Of a stretch of DNA of 34,516 nucleotides, positions 15,592 to 24,457 are shown in pieces. The notes beneath the pieces were generated by a model. The model was not told the origin of the DNA, did no database searches, and saw only the letters and a list, made by a program, of their open reading frames with translations. Every line of letters begins with the position of its first letter. The first letter of the stretch is position 1. The DNA comes from Spirochaeta sp. Its GTDB lineage: Bacteria; Spirochaetota; Spirochaetia; Spirochaetales_E; Spirochaetaceae_B. The position numbers and the translations under genes are program-made. Location: assembly GCA_030590585.1 (NCBI GenBank), contig JAUUYD010000002.1, positions 1 to 34,516 of the forward strand, written 5' to 3'.

Positions 15592-17811
15592 ATGGAAGGC
15601 AGAATCGATCCATACCAGTTCGATGTGGGACTGGCGATTGTAGAACCTGGAACACCGGTAACAGCAGGAAGTTTTTTTTCGAAGAAAATTATATATACCG
15701 CCGGAGAATTCGGCTCAGACGAGGGCAGTCGTGTACTCATCTGCCGCCGTTTATCCTGTGATATGGAAATCCCCCAGTTTTCCGATCCTTCATCGTCCGG
15801 TTATGTCAGTGCGGCTTGTTCAAATCCCGATGTAGAGTTGGAGTGTTTTTATATTGCCCAGGGATATATAGATGACTGGCGAAATGCTATTGGTGTTAAA
15901 ATAGTTAAAGGGTATCTAATCCAGGGTGATGAAATTGAGATTCTTATTGGTGATACGAGTGGCGGCGGACCGGGTCTTCGAATGCAGACATTTCCTGAGA
16001 AACGCCATACTTTCAAGGTTGTTGTCGACATATTCAATGCGAACCATTTTTACGAGGTAAAGGGCTGTCCGGAAATTGAAGTTCTTCCCGGGGAGGCCGA
16101 TGCAATCCATCTTGTATATCCTCAGACACCGAAACGAGGGGAACTATTTGAGGTAGCAGTACGTATAATTGACTCCTCGGGTAATCCGATACATCGATAT
16201 AACGGTAGTATTACCATCGACGGTGGAAAAGGATGGAGGGGGCTGCCGAAAAGCATTGCCTTTGATACCGATGACCGGGGTGTGAAAATTATACCGGGGA
16301 TATCTGTTGGTGGTGATGGGCCTTTCCGTCTTGCTGCATTTGATGAAAGCGGATTGAAGTGCATGGGTCCGGCACTGGTTCCGATAAAAGAAGGAGAACA
16401 AACCCTTTTCTGGGGAGACGCCCATGGGCAAACACGTTCCACTGTCGGAACCGGAACAGTCAATGAGTATTTCTCATTTGCCCGGGATAAAGCGAGAGTG
16501 GATATTGCCTCCTGGCAGGGCAATGACATGCGCGTCCGTAAAGAGGACTGGGATGAAGTACTGAGGGAAACTAAGCATTTCAATGACCCCGGCCGCTTTG
16601 TAACCCTGCTCGGGTATGAATGGTCCGGTCTTCGCTCGGGGGGAGGCGACCATAATATTTATTACTCAGGTGATGAAGGTGAAATTCATCGAAGTTCTCA
16701 TGCTCTGATTGATGATTATAGTGACCAGGATACAGACCGCTTTCCTCTGACTGAACTATGGAAAACTTTTCGAGGTAGAAAGGATGTAATGGCTGCTGCC
16801 CATGTAGGTGGACGCTGCTGTAATCTGGATTTTTACGATCCCGAATTTGTACGTTTAATTGAAGTTCATTCACATCATGGGACCTTTGAATGGCTGATTG
16901 AAGAAGCTGTTGATAGAGGTTTGAAGGTCGGTTTTACCGCTGCAAGTGATGATCATACCGGCCGTCTGGGTCTCGTTTATCCCAACCTGGCTGGAAAAAC
17001 TGTTGCTACCTTCGATGTGAAGGGCGGTCTTATGGGGCTGTATGCGCGTGAATTGACCAAGAAAGATGTTTTTGCGGCCATGCAGGAACGCAGGACATAT
17101 GGAACAAACGGAGAGAGAATACTTTTATCGGTAAAGAGCGGGAATCATGTAATGGGTGAAGAATTCGCCGTATCCGGCGTACCTGAAATCGATGTTGCTG
17201 TTTATGGTACCTCACCACTTCTTGATGTGGAGCTTATGCGGGGTAACAAGGTTATTTACAGCCATCCGGTAAACCGAAAGCAGGAAGGATACTATCCTCT
17301 CAGGAGAATTCGTGTTCAGTGGAGCGGCGTTTCGCAGAAAAGTGGAAGGTCCAAGCAGGTTTTCTGGAAGGGAAGCATTTTTGTCAAAAATGGGAGTATT
17401 GCAGGGGCACAAGGTTATGCTCTGGACCAGTTTCACGACCATGTTCAGCGTATATCAAGTCAGCGGGTGGATTTCGACACCCGCACATCCGGAGACTACG
17501 ACGGGGTAATGCTGGATATTGACTGTAGAGAAGATACTGAACTGGATTTTTCCTGCGGATTTATCCGCTTTTCAATCAACTTATCCGATATTGCGGCAAA
17601 CCAGGTTGTGTTTACAGGTGGAACTTGTAACGAAAAGGTGATTGTCAGTGAACTTTCACGGGATGTATCCCAGACCGACTCGGCTTTTTCGTATAAGGAT
17701 ACATCTGCGCTGTCAGGATGTAATCCTTACTGGGTAAGGGTTTCTCAACTTAACGGCGGACAGGCATGGTCAAGTCCAATGTATATCAGTACAGAAGATG
17801 GAAAACTTTAA
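15592..17811 (+). CDS. DUF3604/PHP-like metal-dependent hydrolase
   Basis: A 739-residue protein without signal peptide. Residues 1-270 are beta-rich and unrecognised. From about residue 273 a PHP-type metal-binding domain appears: WGDAHGQTRS (273-282), GYEWSG, AAHVGGRC (about 402), EVHSHHGT (about 424) and SDDHTGR (about 452). These match the spacing of His/Asp ligands in the DUF3604 family, whose members have no settled function but sit in polyol, sulfatase and sugar clusters. The C-terminal 230 residues are beta-rich, with RRTYGTNGERILL as the usual family linker. A phosphoesterase or amide-hydrolase role on a small sugar-like compound is an inference. AAGGA precedes the ATG. Confidence 0.75.
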   Translation: MEGRIDPYQFDVGLAIVEPGTPVTAGSFFSKKIIYTAGEFGSDEGSRVLICRRLSCDMEIPQFSDPSSSGYVSAACSNPDVELECFYIAQGYIDDWRNAIGVKIVKGYLIQGDEIEILIGDTSGGGPGLRMQTFPEKRHTFKVVVDIFNANHFYEVKGCPEIEVLPGEADAIHLVYPQTPKRGELFEVAVRIIDSSGNPIHRYNGSITIDGGKGWRGLPKSIAFDTDDRGVKIIPGISVGGDGPFRLAAFDESGLKCMGPALVPIKEGEQTLFWGDAHGQTRSTVGTGTVNEYFSFARDKARVDIASWQGNDMRVRKEDWDEVLRETKHFNDPGRFVTLLGYEWSGLRSGGGDHNIYYSGDEGEIHRSSHALIDDYSDQDTDRFPLTELWKTFRGRKDVMAAAHVGGRCCNLDFYDPEFVRLIEVHSHHGTFEWLIEEAVDRGLKVGFTAASDDHTGRLGLVYPNLAGKTVATFDVKGGLMGLYARELTKKDVFAAMQERRTYGTNGERILLSVKSGNHVMGEEFAVSGVPEIDVAVYGTSPLLDVELMRGNKVIYSHPVNRKQEGYYPLRRIRVQWSGVSQKSGRSKQVFWKGSIFVKNGSIAGAQGYALDQFHDHVQRISSQRVDFDTRTSGDYDGVMLDIDCREDTELDFSCGFIRFSINLSDIAANQVVFTGGTCNEKVIVSELSRDVSQTDSAFSYKDTSALSGCNPYWVRVSQLNGGQAWSSPMYISTEDGKL

Positions 17812-17917
17812 TCTACTGGAAATATATAACTGACTCAGAGATTGAGAGTCCGCTGCACCTGGTTCGTTCTGAAATTACCGCAGATATATACAATCTATAC
17901 TGCAGGGGGCTTAAAGA

Positions 17918-19342
17918 ATGTATGACTATATCCTCAAAGGTGCGACTGTAATTGATCCCACAAATAATATTCATTCCATATTTGATTTGGCGATCGAGAA
18001 TGGGATGATAGCAGAAATAGAGCCTGACATTTCCATTCGGAAATCGAGGCGCTTCATCAATTTATCCGGAAACGTTCTCATTCCCGGGATCATCGATTCC
18101 CATGTACACCTGAATAACGAGGCGGGTGGTCCCGAGGCATTCCGGATGCTTGCTGCAAGCGGTGTTGTGACAGCCGTCGATTTCGCCGGACCTCTTGAAG
18201 ATATTACCGGGAACATTTCCCGAGCTGGCTGCGGCCTCAATATTGCGGTTTTGGAGGCGTTGCTGCCGGGAAATAATATCAGGGACAATAGACCCGGAAA
18301 AAACGAACTGAAAGAAATTACCGATCAATGTGCGAAAAACGGGGCCCTGGGTATAAAAATCCTGGGCGGTCATTTCCCCCTTACTCCCGAATCAACCGCT
18401 CTTGCGATTGAAATCGCCAATGGAATGGGTGTTTATACCGCTTTCCATGCCGGAACAACTATAAATAGTGGTGATTTTAGCGGGTTCAGGGAAGCAGTCG
18501 CGCTGATCGATGGAAAGAGAGCCCACTTGGCACATATAAACAGTTACTGCCGCGGTGATTCGGGAACCCCTGCTGAAGAAGCCCGTGAGGCCTTGGCAAT
18601 TTTATCGGATAATATGAATATTATTTCTGAATCTTATCTGAGCCTTATTAACGGGACAAGTGGATATTGTGAGAATAATGCTCCGGTCAGTCGTGTTACC
18701 CGGAAACATCTGGATCGAGGCGGTTTTATATCTGATAAGAAAGGGCTTGGTAAGGCCATCAAAGCGGGGTATGCCCGAGTGAACGCACCCCGGGGAGGCG
18801 TGAATATTCTTCTTGGCGGGAGTGAAGGTGTTGACGCATGGGAGAAAGCCGGAACCGGCCTTTTTGTCAGCTTTGAAGTCAATGATCCGAATGTACTGAG
18901 GCTTTGTGCAACCGCCAAAAACGAAGAAGGTAGATTTATCGTGAATGCCATATCCACCGACGGCGGTGGAATAGCAAGAAATGTACAGATTGAAAAAGGG
19001 CTTTTGCTGGTGAAACTCGGACTGCTTTCCCTTGAGGAATTTGTTTTGAAGACATCCTGGAATCCTTCCAGGATGTTCGGGATGATTAATAAGGGACATC
19101 TGGGACCCGGGGCTGATGCGGATATAACTGTTTTGGATTTTGAAGCTCAAAAGGCCGTATTAACTATGGGACGAGGTAATATTATTTTTCTGAAAGATTT
19201 TATTCTCGGCTCAGGTGGAACTCTGCTTATTACGGAAAAAGGAAGAAAAAGAATCGATGCGCTGGGGATTAACAGACAGATAATCGATGTGACATCAGGC
19301 CTTATGTATACCCGGGAAAATACTCAGGAAAGCAGAGAATGA
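17918..19342 (+). CDS. Amidohydrolase-superfamily enzyme (dihydroorotase/D-aminoacylase-like)
   Basis: A 474-residue cytoplasmic metal hydrolase with the dihydroorotase-like arrangement: an N-terminal beta sandwich with GATVIDPTN, then the barrel with DSHVHLN (about residue 59, the HxH ligands), GIKILGGH (about 145, a Lys that may be carboxylated to bridge two metals), FHAGTT (about 176), LAHINSYC (about 204) and the catalytic Asp in STDGGG (about 346). ADITVLDFE is the C-terminal return strand. Such enzymes cut cyclic or linear amides. AGGGGG precedes the ATG. The stop overlaps the next gene by four bases, coupling it to the PLP enzyme. The 106-base gap before it holds no obvious terminator. 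Confidence 0.82.
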   Translation: MYDYILKGATVIDPTNNIHSIFDLAIENGMIAEIEPDISIRKSRRFINLSGNVLIPGIIDSHVHLNNEAGGPEAFRMLAASGVVTAVDFAGPLEDITGNISRAGCGLNIAVLEALLPGNNIRDNRPGKNELKEITDQCAKNGALGIKILGGHFPLTPESTALAIEIANGMGVYTAFHAGTTINSGDFSGFREAVALIDGKRAHLAHINSYCRGDSGTPAEEAREALAILSDNMNIISESYLSLINGTSGYCENNAPVSRVTRKHLDRGGFISDKKGLGKAIKAGYARVNAPRGGVNILLGGSEGVDAWEKAGTGLFVSFEVNDPNVLRLCATAKNEEGRFIVNAISTDGGGIARNVQIEKGLLLVKLGLLSLEEFVLKTSWNPSRMFGMINKGHLGPGADADITVLDFEAQKAVLTMGRGNIIFLKDFILGSGGTLLITEKGRKRIDALGINRQIIDVTSGLMYTRENTQESRE

Positions 19343-20457
19343 ATTATTCGTGTGATTTATGCGGGAAAACCTATGATGTTTACGAGAAAATATTCCGGTG
19401 TTTATGTGGTGGTTTTCTTGAGTTGGATTTACCTGATTCTTTCCCGAAAAACCTGAGTGGCAGGGATTATTCAATCTGGAGATACCGTGAAGCATTTTCC
19501 CTCCCGCCGAATTCCAGGGAGGTCTCGCTTGGAGAAGGGGCTACGCCGGTAATACAAAGGAGCATCGATGGAAGCGCGCTCTTTTTCAAATTGGAGTATA
19601 TGCAGCCCAGTGGTTCCTTTAAAGACAGAGGCGCCTCCGTTCTGATTTCCCTGATTAATTCCCTGGATGGAGTAACGGATGTTGTTGAAGATTCATCCGG
19701 CAATGCGGGTGCAGCTATATCAGCTTATTCGACTGCCGCCGGGCTTGGATGTACGATTTTTACCCCGGATTATACTCCCGACGGGAAACTCACTCAGATG
19801 CTGAGCTATGGGGCGAGTGTTGAAAAAATTCCCGGGAACAGAGAGCAATGCAGTCTTGCGGCGATAAAAGCATCGGAAGGGGCTGTGTATGCGAGTCATT
19901 TGTGGAACCCCTACTTTATCATGGGGCTGCAATCCTCTGCTTTCGAAATTTGGGAAAAATTCCAAGGTAAAATTCCACCGCTAGTGATTGTTCCCACAGG
20001 CAGCGGAGGCTTGCTTGAAGGTTTGTATTCCGGTTTCAAGGCCCTGAGTGAATGGGGCTATTTACGTCATAGACCCCGCCTTGTCGGTGTCCAGGCCATA
20101 AATTGTTCACCCATTCATTCAGCCTTTACTAAAAACCAGGATGATATCGAATTTTTTGAGCCCAAGCCAACTGTGGCCGAGGGAATAGCCGTCCCGAAAC
20201 CTCCCCGAGCAAGGGCCGTGCTCAGAGCGATCAGGGAAAGTGGCGGATTTACAATAGGAGTTTCAGAAGAAGACATACTCGCAGCCGCAGGGCGACTTTA
20301 TTCAATGGGTCTTTTTATTGAACCAACCTCCGCATCCGTTCTCGCGGCCTGGATGCAGATGGATAAGAAATTGAGAGAAGGAGCACTGCTGCTGCTTACC
20401 GGAAGCGGTCTGAAAGAGACGGCAAAGATAGCTTCCCTTTTTACGAGGGCCGGATAG
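19339..20457 (+). CDS. Threonine-synthase-like PLP-dependent enzyme
   Basis: A 372-residue fold-type II PLP enzyme. An N-terminal zinc ribbon (SCDLCGKTYD...FRCLCGG, about residues 4-25) is followed by the Schiff-base lysine in PSGSFKDRG (Lys95), SSGNAGAAISAYS, and the phosphate-binding loop VPTGSGGLLEGL. These are the hallmarks of threonine synthase and its relatives. Because it lies in a catabolic cluster coupled to an amidohydrolase, with no homoserine pathway gene nearby, it may instead perform a beta- or gamma-elimination or ammonia-lyase reaction on an amino acid released by the preceding hydrolase. That is inference. It starts at an ATGA overlap and the next gene begins right after its stop. 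Confidence 0.85.
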   Translation: MNYSCDLCGKTYDVYEKIFRCLCGGFLELDLPDSFPKNLSGRDYSIWRYREAFSLPPNSREVSLGEGATPVIQRSIDGSALFFKLEYMQPSGSFKDRGASVLISLINSLDGVTDVVEDSSGNAGAAISAYSTAAGLGCTIFTPDYTPDGKLTQMLSYGASVEKIPGNREQCSLAAIKASEGAVYASHLWNPYFIMGLQSSAFEIWEKFQGKIPPLVIVPTGSGGLLEGLYSGFKALSEWGYLRHRPRLVGVQAINCSPIHSAFTKNQDDIEFFEPKPTVAEGIAVPKPPRARAVLRAIRESGGFTIGVSEEDILAAAGRLYSMGLFIEPTSASVLAAWMQMDKKLREGALLLLTGSGLKETAKIASLFTRAG

Positions 20458-21384
20458 ATGAAACAAAAAGTATACATACTCATTACAATGGATGTGGAAC
20501 CGATCAAACAGGAAGCAAATTGGACGGGACCTGAAAATTCTGATAATTCAGAAGAATATATTCGCAGTTATTGGGAGATTGCCCGTAAGTATGGATATAC
20601 GGTCAGTTTTTTTATTCATCCCGAAGCCGCATTACTGCATGGGAAACTTTTCAACAAATACAAATCCAACGGAGCCTGCATGGGTTTGCATGTTCATTCA
20701 ACAAAATTCCATTATCCGGATTATAAATACGAGTTTGGCTACTATAATGCTACTGTTCAGGAGGAGATTATCTCCATTGCTTCCCGTGAATGGGAAGCGG
20801 CCATGGGATTCAAACCTCTCTATTTTCGTCCCGGAGCATTCAGTGCAAACGATGCCACGGCAATGGTTTTGGCAAAATTGGGGTTTCGAGGTGGTTCCCT
20901 ATCTATCCCGGGGAGAATTTGGCCGGAAAGATACTGTGTCTGGGCAGGTGCACCTCGCAATCCACACAGAGCCCATCCATCCTTTCGGTGTGCTCCGGGT
21001 AATCTGGAATTTATTGATGTTCCATTGAGTGTGGATTACAGCAGCCCGGTAAGCCGCAGAGGTTTTTTTTATTACCAGGATTTGCGTCCCTCTGCACGGC
21101 AGGTATCGGCAGAAAATACCCTTCGGCATATAATCGGGCAGATTAAAGATGATAATCCCAGAGTACCTGTCATTCAACTTATAACTCACAACGATCAGCC
21201 TTTTAATGACCCGGCCAGTGAATCCTGTCATCGTCTGGAATTGGTGCTCAGTTCTATTGAGAAGCTCTGTAAACAGAACGATCTGAAGGCTGTAGATTCC
21301 ACCATCGAAGAAGTTTGCAGCCTTGAATTATCATTACCGCAGGAAATGCCGTTGTCTTGGAAGGAAAGTAATGATGTCGAATGA
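20458..21384 (+). CDS. Polysaccharide-deacetylase-like (NodB-fold) protein
   Basis: A 308-residue protein with the NodB-type barrel motifs in modified form: ITMDVEP (about residues 8-14) in place of TFDDG, GLHVHSTKFHYPDY (about residues 76-89) for the HxxxH metal motif, and FRPGAFS (about residues 122-128), with the late ITHNDQP His. Members of this branch deacylate amides, including N-acetyl sugars and small ring amides. No signal peptide is present, so it acts inside the cell. The ATG directly abuts the stop of the PLP gene. It plausibly removes an acyl group from the imported substrate. The polysaccharide name should not be taken literally. Confidence 0.75.
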   Translation: MKQKVYILITMDVEPIKQEANWTGPENSDNSEEYIRSYWEIARKYGYTVSFFIHPEAALLHGKLFNKYKSNGACMGLHVHSTKFHYPDYKYEFGYYNATVQEEIISIASREWEAAMGFKPLYFRPGAFSANDATAMVLAKLGFRGGSLSIPGRIWPERYCVWAGAPRNPHRAHPSFRCAPGNLEFIDVPLSVDYSSPVSRRGFFYYQDLRPSARQVSAENTLRHIIGQIKDDNPRVPVIQLITHNDQPFNDPASESCHRLELVLSSIEKLCKQNDLKAVDSTIEEVCSLELSLPQEMPLSWKESNDVE

Positions 21385-21430
21385 TCTTGTATGCATTTAT
21401 GAAACTAATACGGGTTCATAACCATATACA

Positions 21431-21460
21431 TTGACAATACAGGTCGTTTAGTTTGATAAT
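21431..21460 (+). promoter_or_regulatory. Strong internal promoter, apparently giving a leaderless transcript
   Basis: TTGACA (21431-21436), 18 bases, GATAAT (21455-21460). The predicted transcript start, about 7 bases after the -10, falls at 21467-21469, which is the A of the ATG at 21469. No Shine-Dalgarno sequence precedes that ATG. Confidence 0.55.
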
Positions 21461-21468
21461 TGGAAACA

Positions 21469-22383
21469 ATGGGAAAATACCATAATATCTGTAATCAACA
21501 CTGTATCCTGGGTGAAGGGCCCGTATGGGATGACAGGGAAGGACTGCTGTGGTGGACAGATATTACTGCAGAAATCATTTATACCTACTCTCATTCTATT
21601 GGTGGGCAACCCCCTTCGATTTCTAAGGTTATAGAGGGGAAAAAGGTTGGAAGCTTCGCTCTGAACCGTGGTGGTGGACTGGTGTGTGCCTGTTTAGACG
21701 GCCTCCATCTCTGGACTCCTCAGGGTGGCTTCAAATTAATAGCTTCGAAACTTGACGGGAAACAGCTTCAGTTTAATGATGCTGTCGCCGATGCCCGGGG
21801 TCGGTTTATTGCCGGAACCCGATACTTCTCCATTGATGAAAACGTTGAACCTGAGCCTGGAGGGCTTTATCGGGTGGAGCTGGACGGTACTATTCGCCAG
21901 ATTGATGAGGGTATCAGGCTGTCTAACGGCCTTGGATTCTCTCCTGACAGTTCAGTACTTTACTATACTGATTCACTGGAACATGTCATTTACAAATATG
22001 ATTATAATATTGCAGCGGGAACGGTTTCCAATCGCAGAATCTTTGTCAGTGTTGCAGAAGAAGAAGGGCTGCCTGACGGTCTAACCGTGGACAGTGAGGG
22101 ATACGTCTGGTCGGCTCACTGGGGCGGTGACTACATTCTCAGATACGATCCTGACGGGAAGGTGGAAAGGAAACTGCCGGCCCCGGAAAAGATGACAACA
22201 TCCCTTGCTTTTGGTGGCCGTAATCTTACAGAGCTGTATTTCACATCGGCGGCGGATTTCGTCCCGAACTCAGATGAAGTTTCAGGGGGCCATGTCTACC
22301 GTCTATCGATAGATATCCAGGGTCAGATAGAGCACAGGGCCGATATAAACATCCAAGAATCTGCAGGAGGAGAGATAGTATGA
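21469..22383 (+). CDS. SMP-30/gluconolactonase family lactonase
   Basis: A 304-residue six-bladed propeller enzyme of the SMP-30/Gnl/Cnr family. Visible signatures are LGEGPVWDDREGLLWWTDI near the N-terminus (the metal-binding Glu), QFNDAVADARGRFIAGT (the metal-binding Asn), SNGLGFSPDSSVLYYTDS and PDGLTVDSEGYVWSAHW. Members hydrolyse sugar lactones to acids. A TTG at 21460 gives three extra codons, but it lies inside the -10 box, so the ATG at 21469 is preferred. It overlaps the SDR gene by four bases. The pair dehydrogenase plus lactonase indicates oxidation of an aldose to its lactone and then to the aldonate. Confidence 0.88.
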   Translation: MGKYHNICNQHCILGEGPVWDDREGLLWWTDITAEIIYTYSHSIGGQPPSISKVIEGKKVGSFALNRGGGLVCACLDGLHLWTPQGGFKLIASKLDGKQLQFNDAVADARGRFIAGTRYFSIDENVEPEPGGLYRVELDGTIRQIDEGIRLSNGLGFSPDSSVLYYTDSLEHVIYKYDYNIAAGTVSNRRIFVSVAEEEGLPDGLTVDSEGYVWSAHWGGDYILRYDPDGKVERKLPAPEKMTTSLAFGGRNLTELYFTSAADFVPNSDEVSGGHVYRLSIDIQGQIEHRADINIQESAGGEIV

Positions 22384-23213
22384 TTCCTTTATGTGATGAG
22401 ATGAATAAAAAGGTGATACTTATTACCGGTGGAAACAAGGGTATTGGTGGTGGCTGTGCGGAAGCATTCTGTGCCAGCGGTGCGGATGTCGTAATCGGTG
22501 CCCGAAATGAAGACATTGGCAGGACTTGGGCGAATGAACTTTCCCGACGTGGTCCAGGGAGCTGCACCTTTTATCGTTGTGATGTCTCTGATCATAATCA
22601 GGTTGGTAATCTGGTCGATTTTACATTAAAGAAGTTTGGCAAATTAGACTGTACTGTCAATAATGCAGGGTATCTGCCCCGCAGGGGTCCCATTGATGAA
22701 ACCTCGATCGAGGATTTCGAATCTGTTATCAAGACAAATCTGATTGGTCTTTTCGCCGGATGTAAATATTCACTCCCCCACATCCGTAAAACACAAGGGA
22801 GTATCGTCAATATCAGCAGTATATTAGGTCAAGTCGGACAGAAGGGCTCCTGCATGTATGCGGCGACGAAGGGGGCTATTACCTCACTGACAAAATCCCT
22901 GGCAATGGACGAAGCAGAAAACCATGTAAGGGTGAACGTCATCCTTCCCGGAAATATAAAAACAGACCTCGGTAAAGAGCAAAGGGGGCCTATAGAACAG
23001 TCCAATGAAGCTGCCGAAGAACTCTCGAATCATGTTCAATGGATCAGACGGGCGGGTAAATCCATTGAAATTGGTTGGACCGCAGTATTTCTGGCAAGCA
23101 GCATGGCGAGTTACATAACCGGAGCGGAGATTAACGCTACGGGGGGCTTTGAGCTTGGTAACGGTTATCGGGTAGAACCGGATGAAATTTCAAAACTGAT
23201 AAAAAGAAGATGA
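22380..23213 (+). CDS. Short-chain dehydrogenase/reductase (SDR) family oxidoreductase
   Basis: A 277-residue classical SDR: TGGNKGIGGG (cofactor-binding, about residues 17-26), NNAG (about residues 94-97), NISS with the catalytic Ser (about 140s) and YAATK with Tyr160 and Lys164. The substrate is probably a sugar or sugar acid oxidised with NAD(P). The neighbouring lactonase makes a sugar-to-lactone dehydrogenase plausible. GGAGGAG lies just before the ATG, which overlaps the lactonase stop (ATGA). The specificity for NAD or NADP is not clear from the sequence. Confidence 0.9.
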   Translation: MIPLCDEMNKKVILITGGNKGIGGGCAEAFCASGADVVIGARNEDIGRTWANELSRRGPGSCTFYRCDVSDHNQVGNLVDFTLKKFGKLDCTVNNAGYLPRRGPIDETSIEDFESVIKTNLIGLFAGCKYSLPHIRKTQGSIVNISSILGQVGQKGSCMYAATKGAITSLTKSLAMDEAENHVRVNVILPGNIKTDLGKEQRGPIEQSNEAAEELSNHVQWIRRAGKSIEIGWTAVFLASSMASYITGAEINATGGFELGNGYRVEPDEISKLIKRR

Positions 23214-23217
23214 TGTT

Positions 23218-24456
23218 ATGAATAATCAAGTGCTTGCCATCGATGGGGGAGAACCTGTCAGAACAGCTACCATGGCATATCAAAGCATCGGTGCAAATTT
23301 GATTGGTAATGAAGAAATGGCGTTGGTTAAAGAAGTTATCGAATCAAAAACTCTTTTTCGTCACTATGGCCCCGCTGAACCACATATGGTTGATGATTTT
23401 GAAACTGAGATTCGATGCTCGATCGGCAGCCGTTACGCGCTTGCAACTTCTACCGGATCGGGTGCTTACTTTTGCGCAATTAGAGCATTGGGTATTGGTC
23501 CTGGAGACGAAGTTATAATTCCTGCCTATGGCTGGATTACCGATTACAGTTCCGTCGTTTTGTCCGGAGCCCTTCCGGTGTTTGCCTCGATAGACGAAAG
23601 TTTCAATCTGAATCCCGAAGATTTCAGGGCTAAGATCACTTCAAAAACAAAGGCTGTAATCGTAATACATTACCAGGGAGCTGCCAGTCGCCTTGATGAG
23701 ATTGTGAAAATAGCAGAGGAACATGAAATCAGAGTTATTGAGGATGTCGCCCAGGCCTGTGGAGGCACTTTCAATAGGAAGAAACTGGGGAAATGGGGTG
23801 ATATCAACTGCTTCAGCCTTCAGACTCATAAAATGATTGTCGCAGGGGACGGGGGGTTTCTCACAACCGACAATCAGGAATTGTTTGAGGGTGCGGTTCG
23901 CTTTCATGATCTTGGCATGATTCGTACTGTATTTGAAGATCAACTGGAATCAACGGTTATCACCAAACCGATTCCAGGAATGCAGTGGCGGATGAACGAG
24001 CTCAGCGGTGCAGTATCTCTAGCCCAGATGAGGAAACTTTCCGGACTGATTGAGAAAACAAAGGAAAATGCCGGAATGCTTAGGAAAGCCCTGACGGCTG
24101 ATTTTCCGGATTTGAAGTTCAGAGATGTGCTTCAGGAAAATGATACTGGAATTATCGTAGCCTTCAACCTGGGAAGCAGTGAAAATGTCGACTATTTTTC
24201 ACTGGCTTATGAAGCGGAAGGGCTCATATACGGTCCGACGTCATACTGTAAAACAATGGATAGAATAGATATTGTGCGTTCATGCCTTAAAGAAGCAGGA
24301 ACTTACAGGCCTGATGATTTTATTAAAACAGAAGAGATTATCAGCCGGTTCGCCGTAATCGCAATTCTTCCTGTATACACCGTTGCGGATATCCGAGATA
24401 TCACCATAGGAGTAAAAAAAGTTTACGGTAACATGAAGGAAAAAGGGATGGTCTAA
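23218..24456 (+). CDS. DegT/DnrJ/EryC1/StrS-family PLP aminotransferase
   Basis: A 412-residue sugar aminotransferase-type PLP enzyme. Signatures are LATSTGSGAYFCAIRALGIG, GDEVIIPAYGW, the PLP-contacting Asp in RVIEDVAQACGG and the Schiff-base lysine in FSLQTHKMIVAGDGG (Lys205). Most family members aminate keto sugars for antibiotic or cell-envelope biosynthesis. Here the neighbours are a lactonase, a dehydrogenase and a transaldolase rather than nucleotide-sugar genes, so catabolic deamination of an amino sugar is an attractive alternative. It starts five bases after the SDR stop, in the same operon. Confidence 0.88.
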   Translation: MNNQVLAIDGGEPVRTATMAYQSIGANLIGNEEMALVKEVIESKTLFRHYGPAEPHMVDDFETEIRCSIGSRYALATSTGSGAYFCAIRALGIGPGDEVIIPAYGWITDYSSVVLSGALPVFASIDESFNLNPEDFRAKITSKTKAVIVIHYQGAASRLDEIVKIAEEHEIRVIEDVAQACGGTFNRKKLGKWGDINCFSLQTHKMIVAGDGGFLTTDNQELFEGAVRFHDLGMIRTVFEDQLESTVITKPIPGMQWRMNELSGAVSLAQMRKLSGLIEKTKENAGMLRKALTADFPDLKFRDVLQENDTGIIVAFNLGSSENVDYFSLAYEAEGLIYGPTSYCKTMDRIDIVRSCLKEAGTYRPDDFIKTEEIISRFAVIAILPVYTVADIRDITIGVKKVYGNMKEKGMV

Positions 24457-24457
24457 A

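Noticed and set aside
21460..23213. Sulfoquinovose Entner-Doudoroff pathway, suggested by SDR plus SMP-30 lactonase
   Set aside because: No sulfoquinovosidase, sulfogluconate dehydratase or matching aldolase is present; the other genes point elsewhere.
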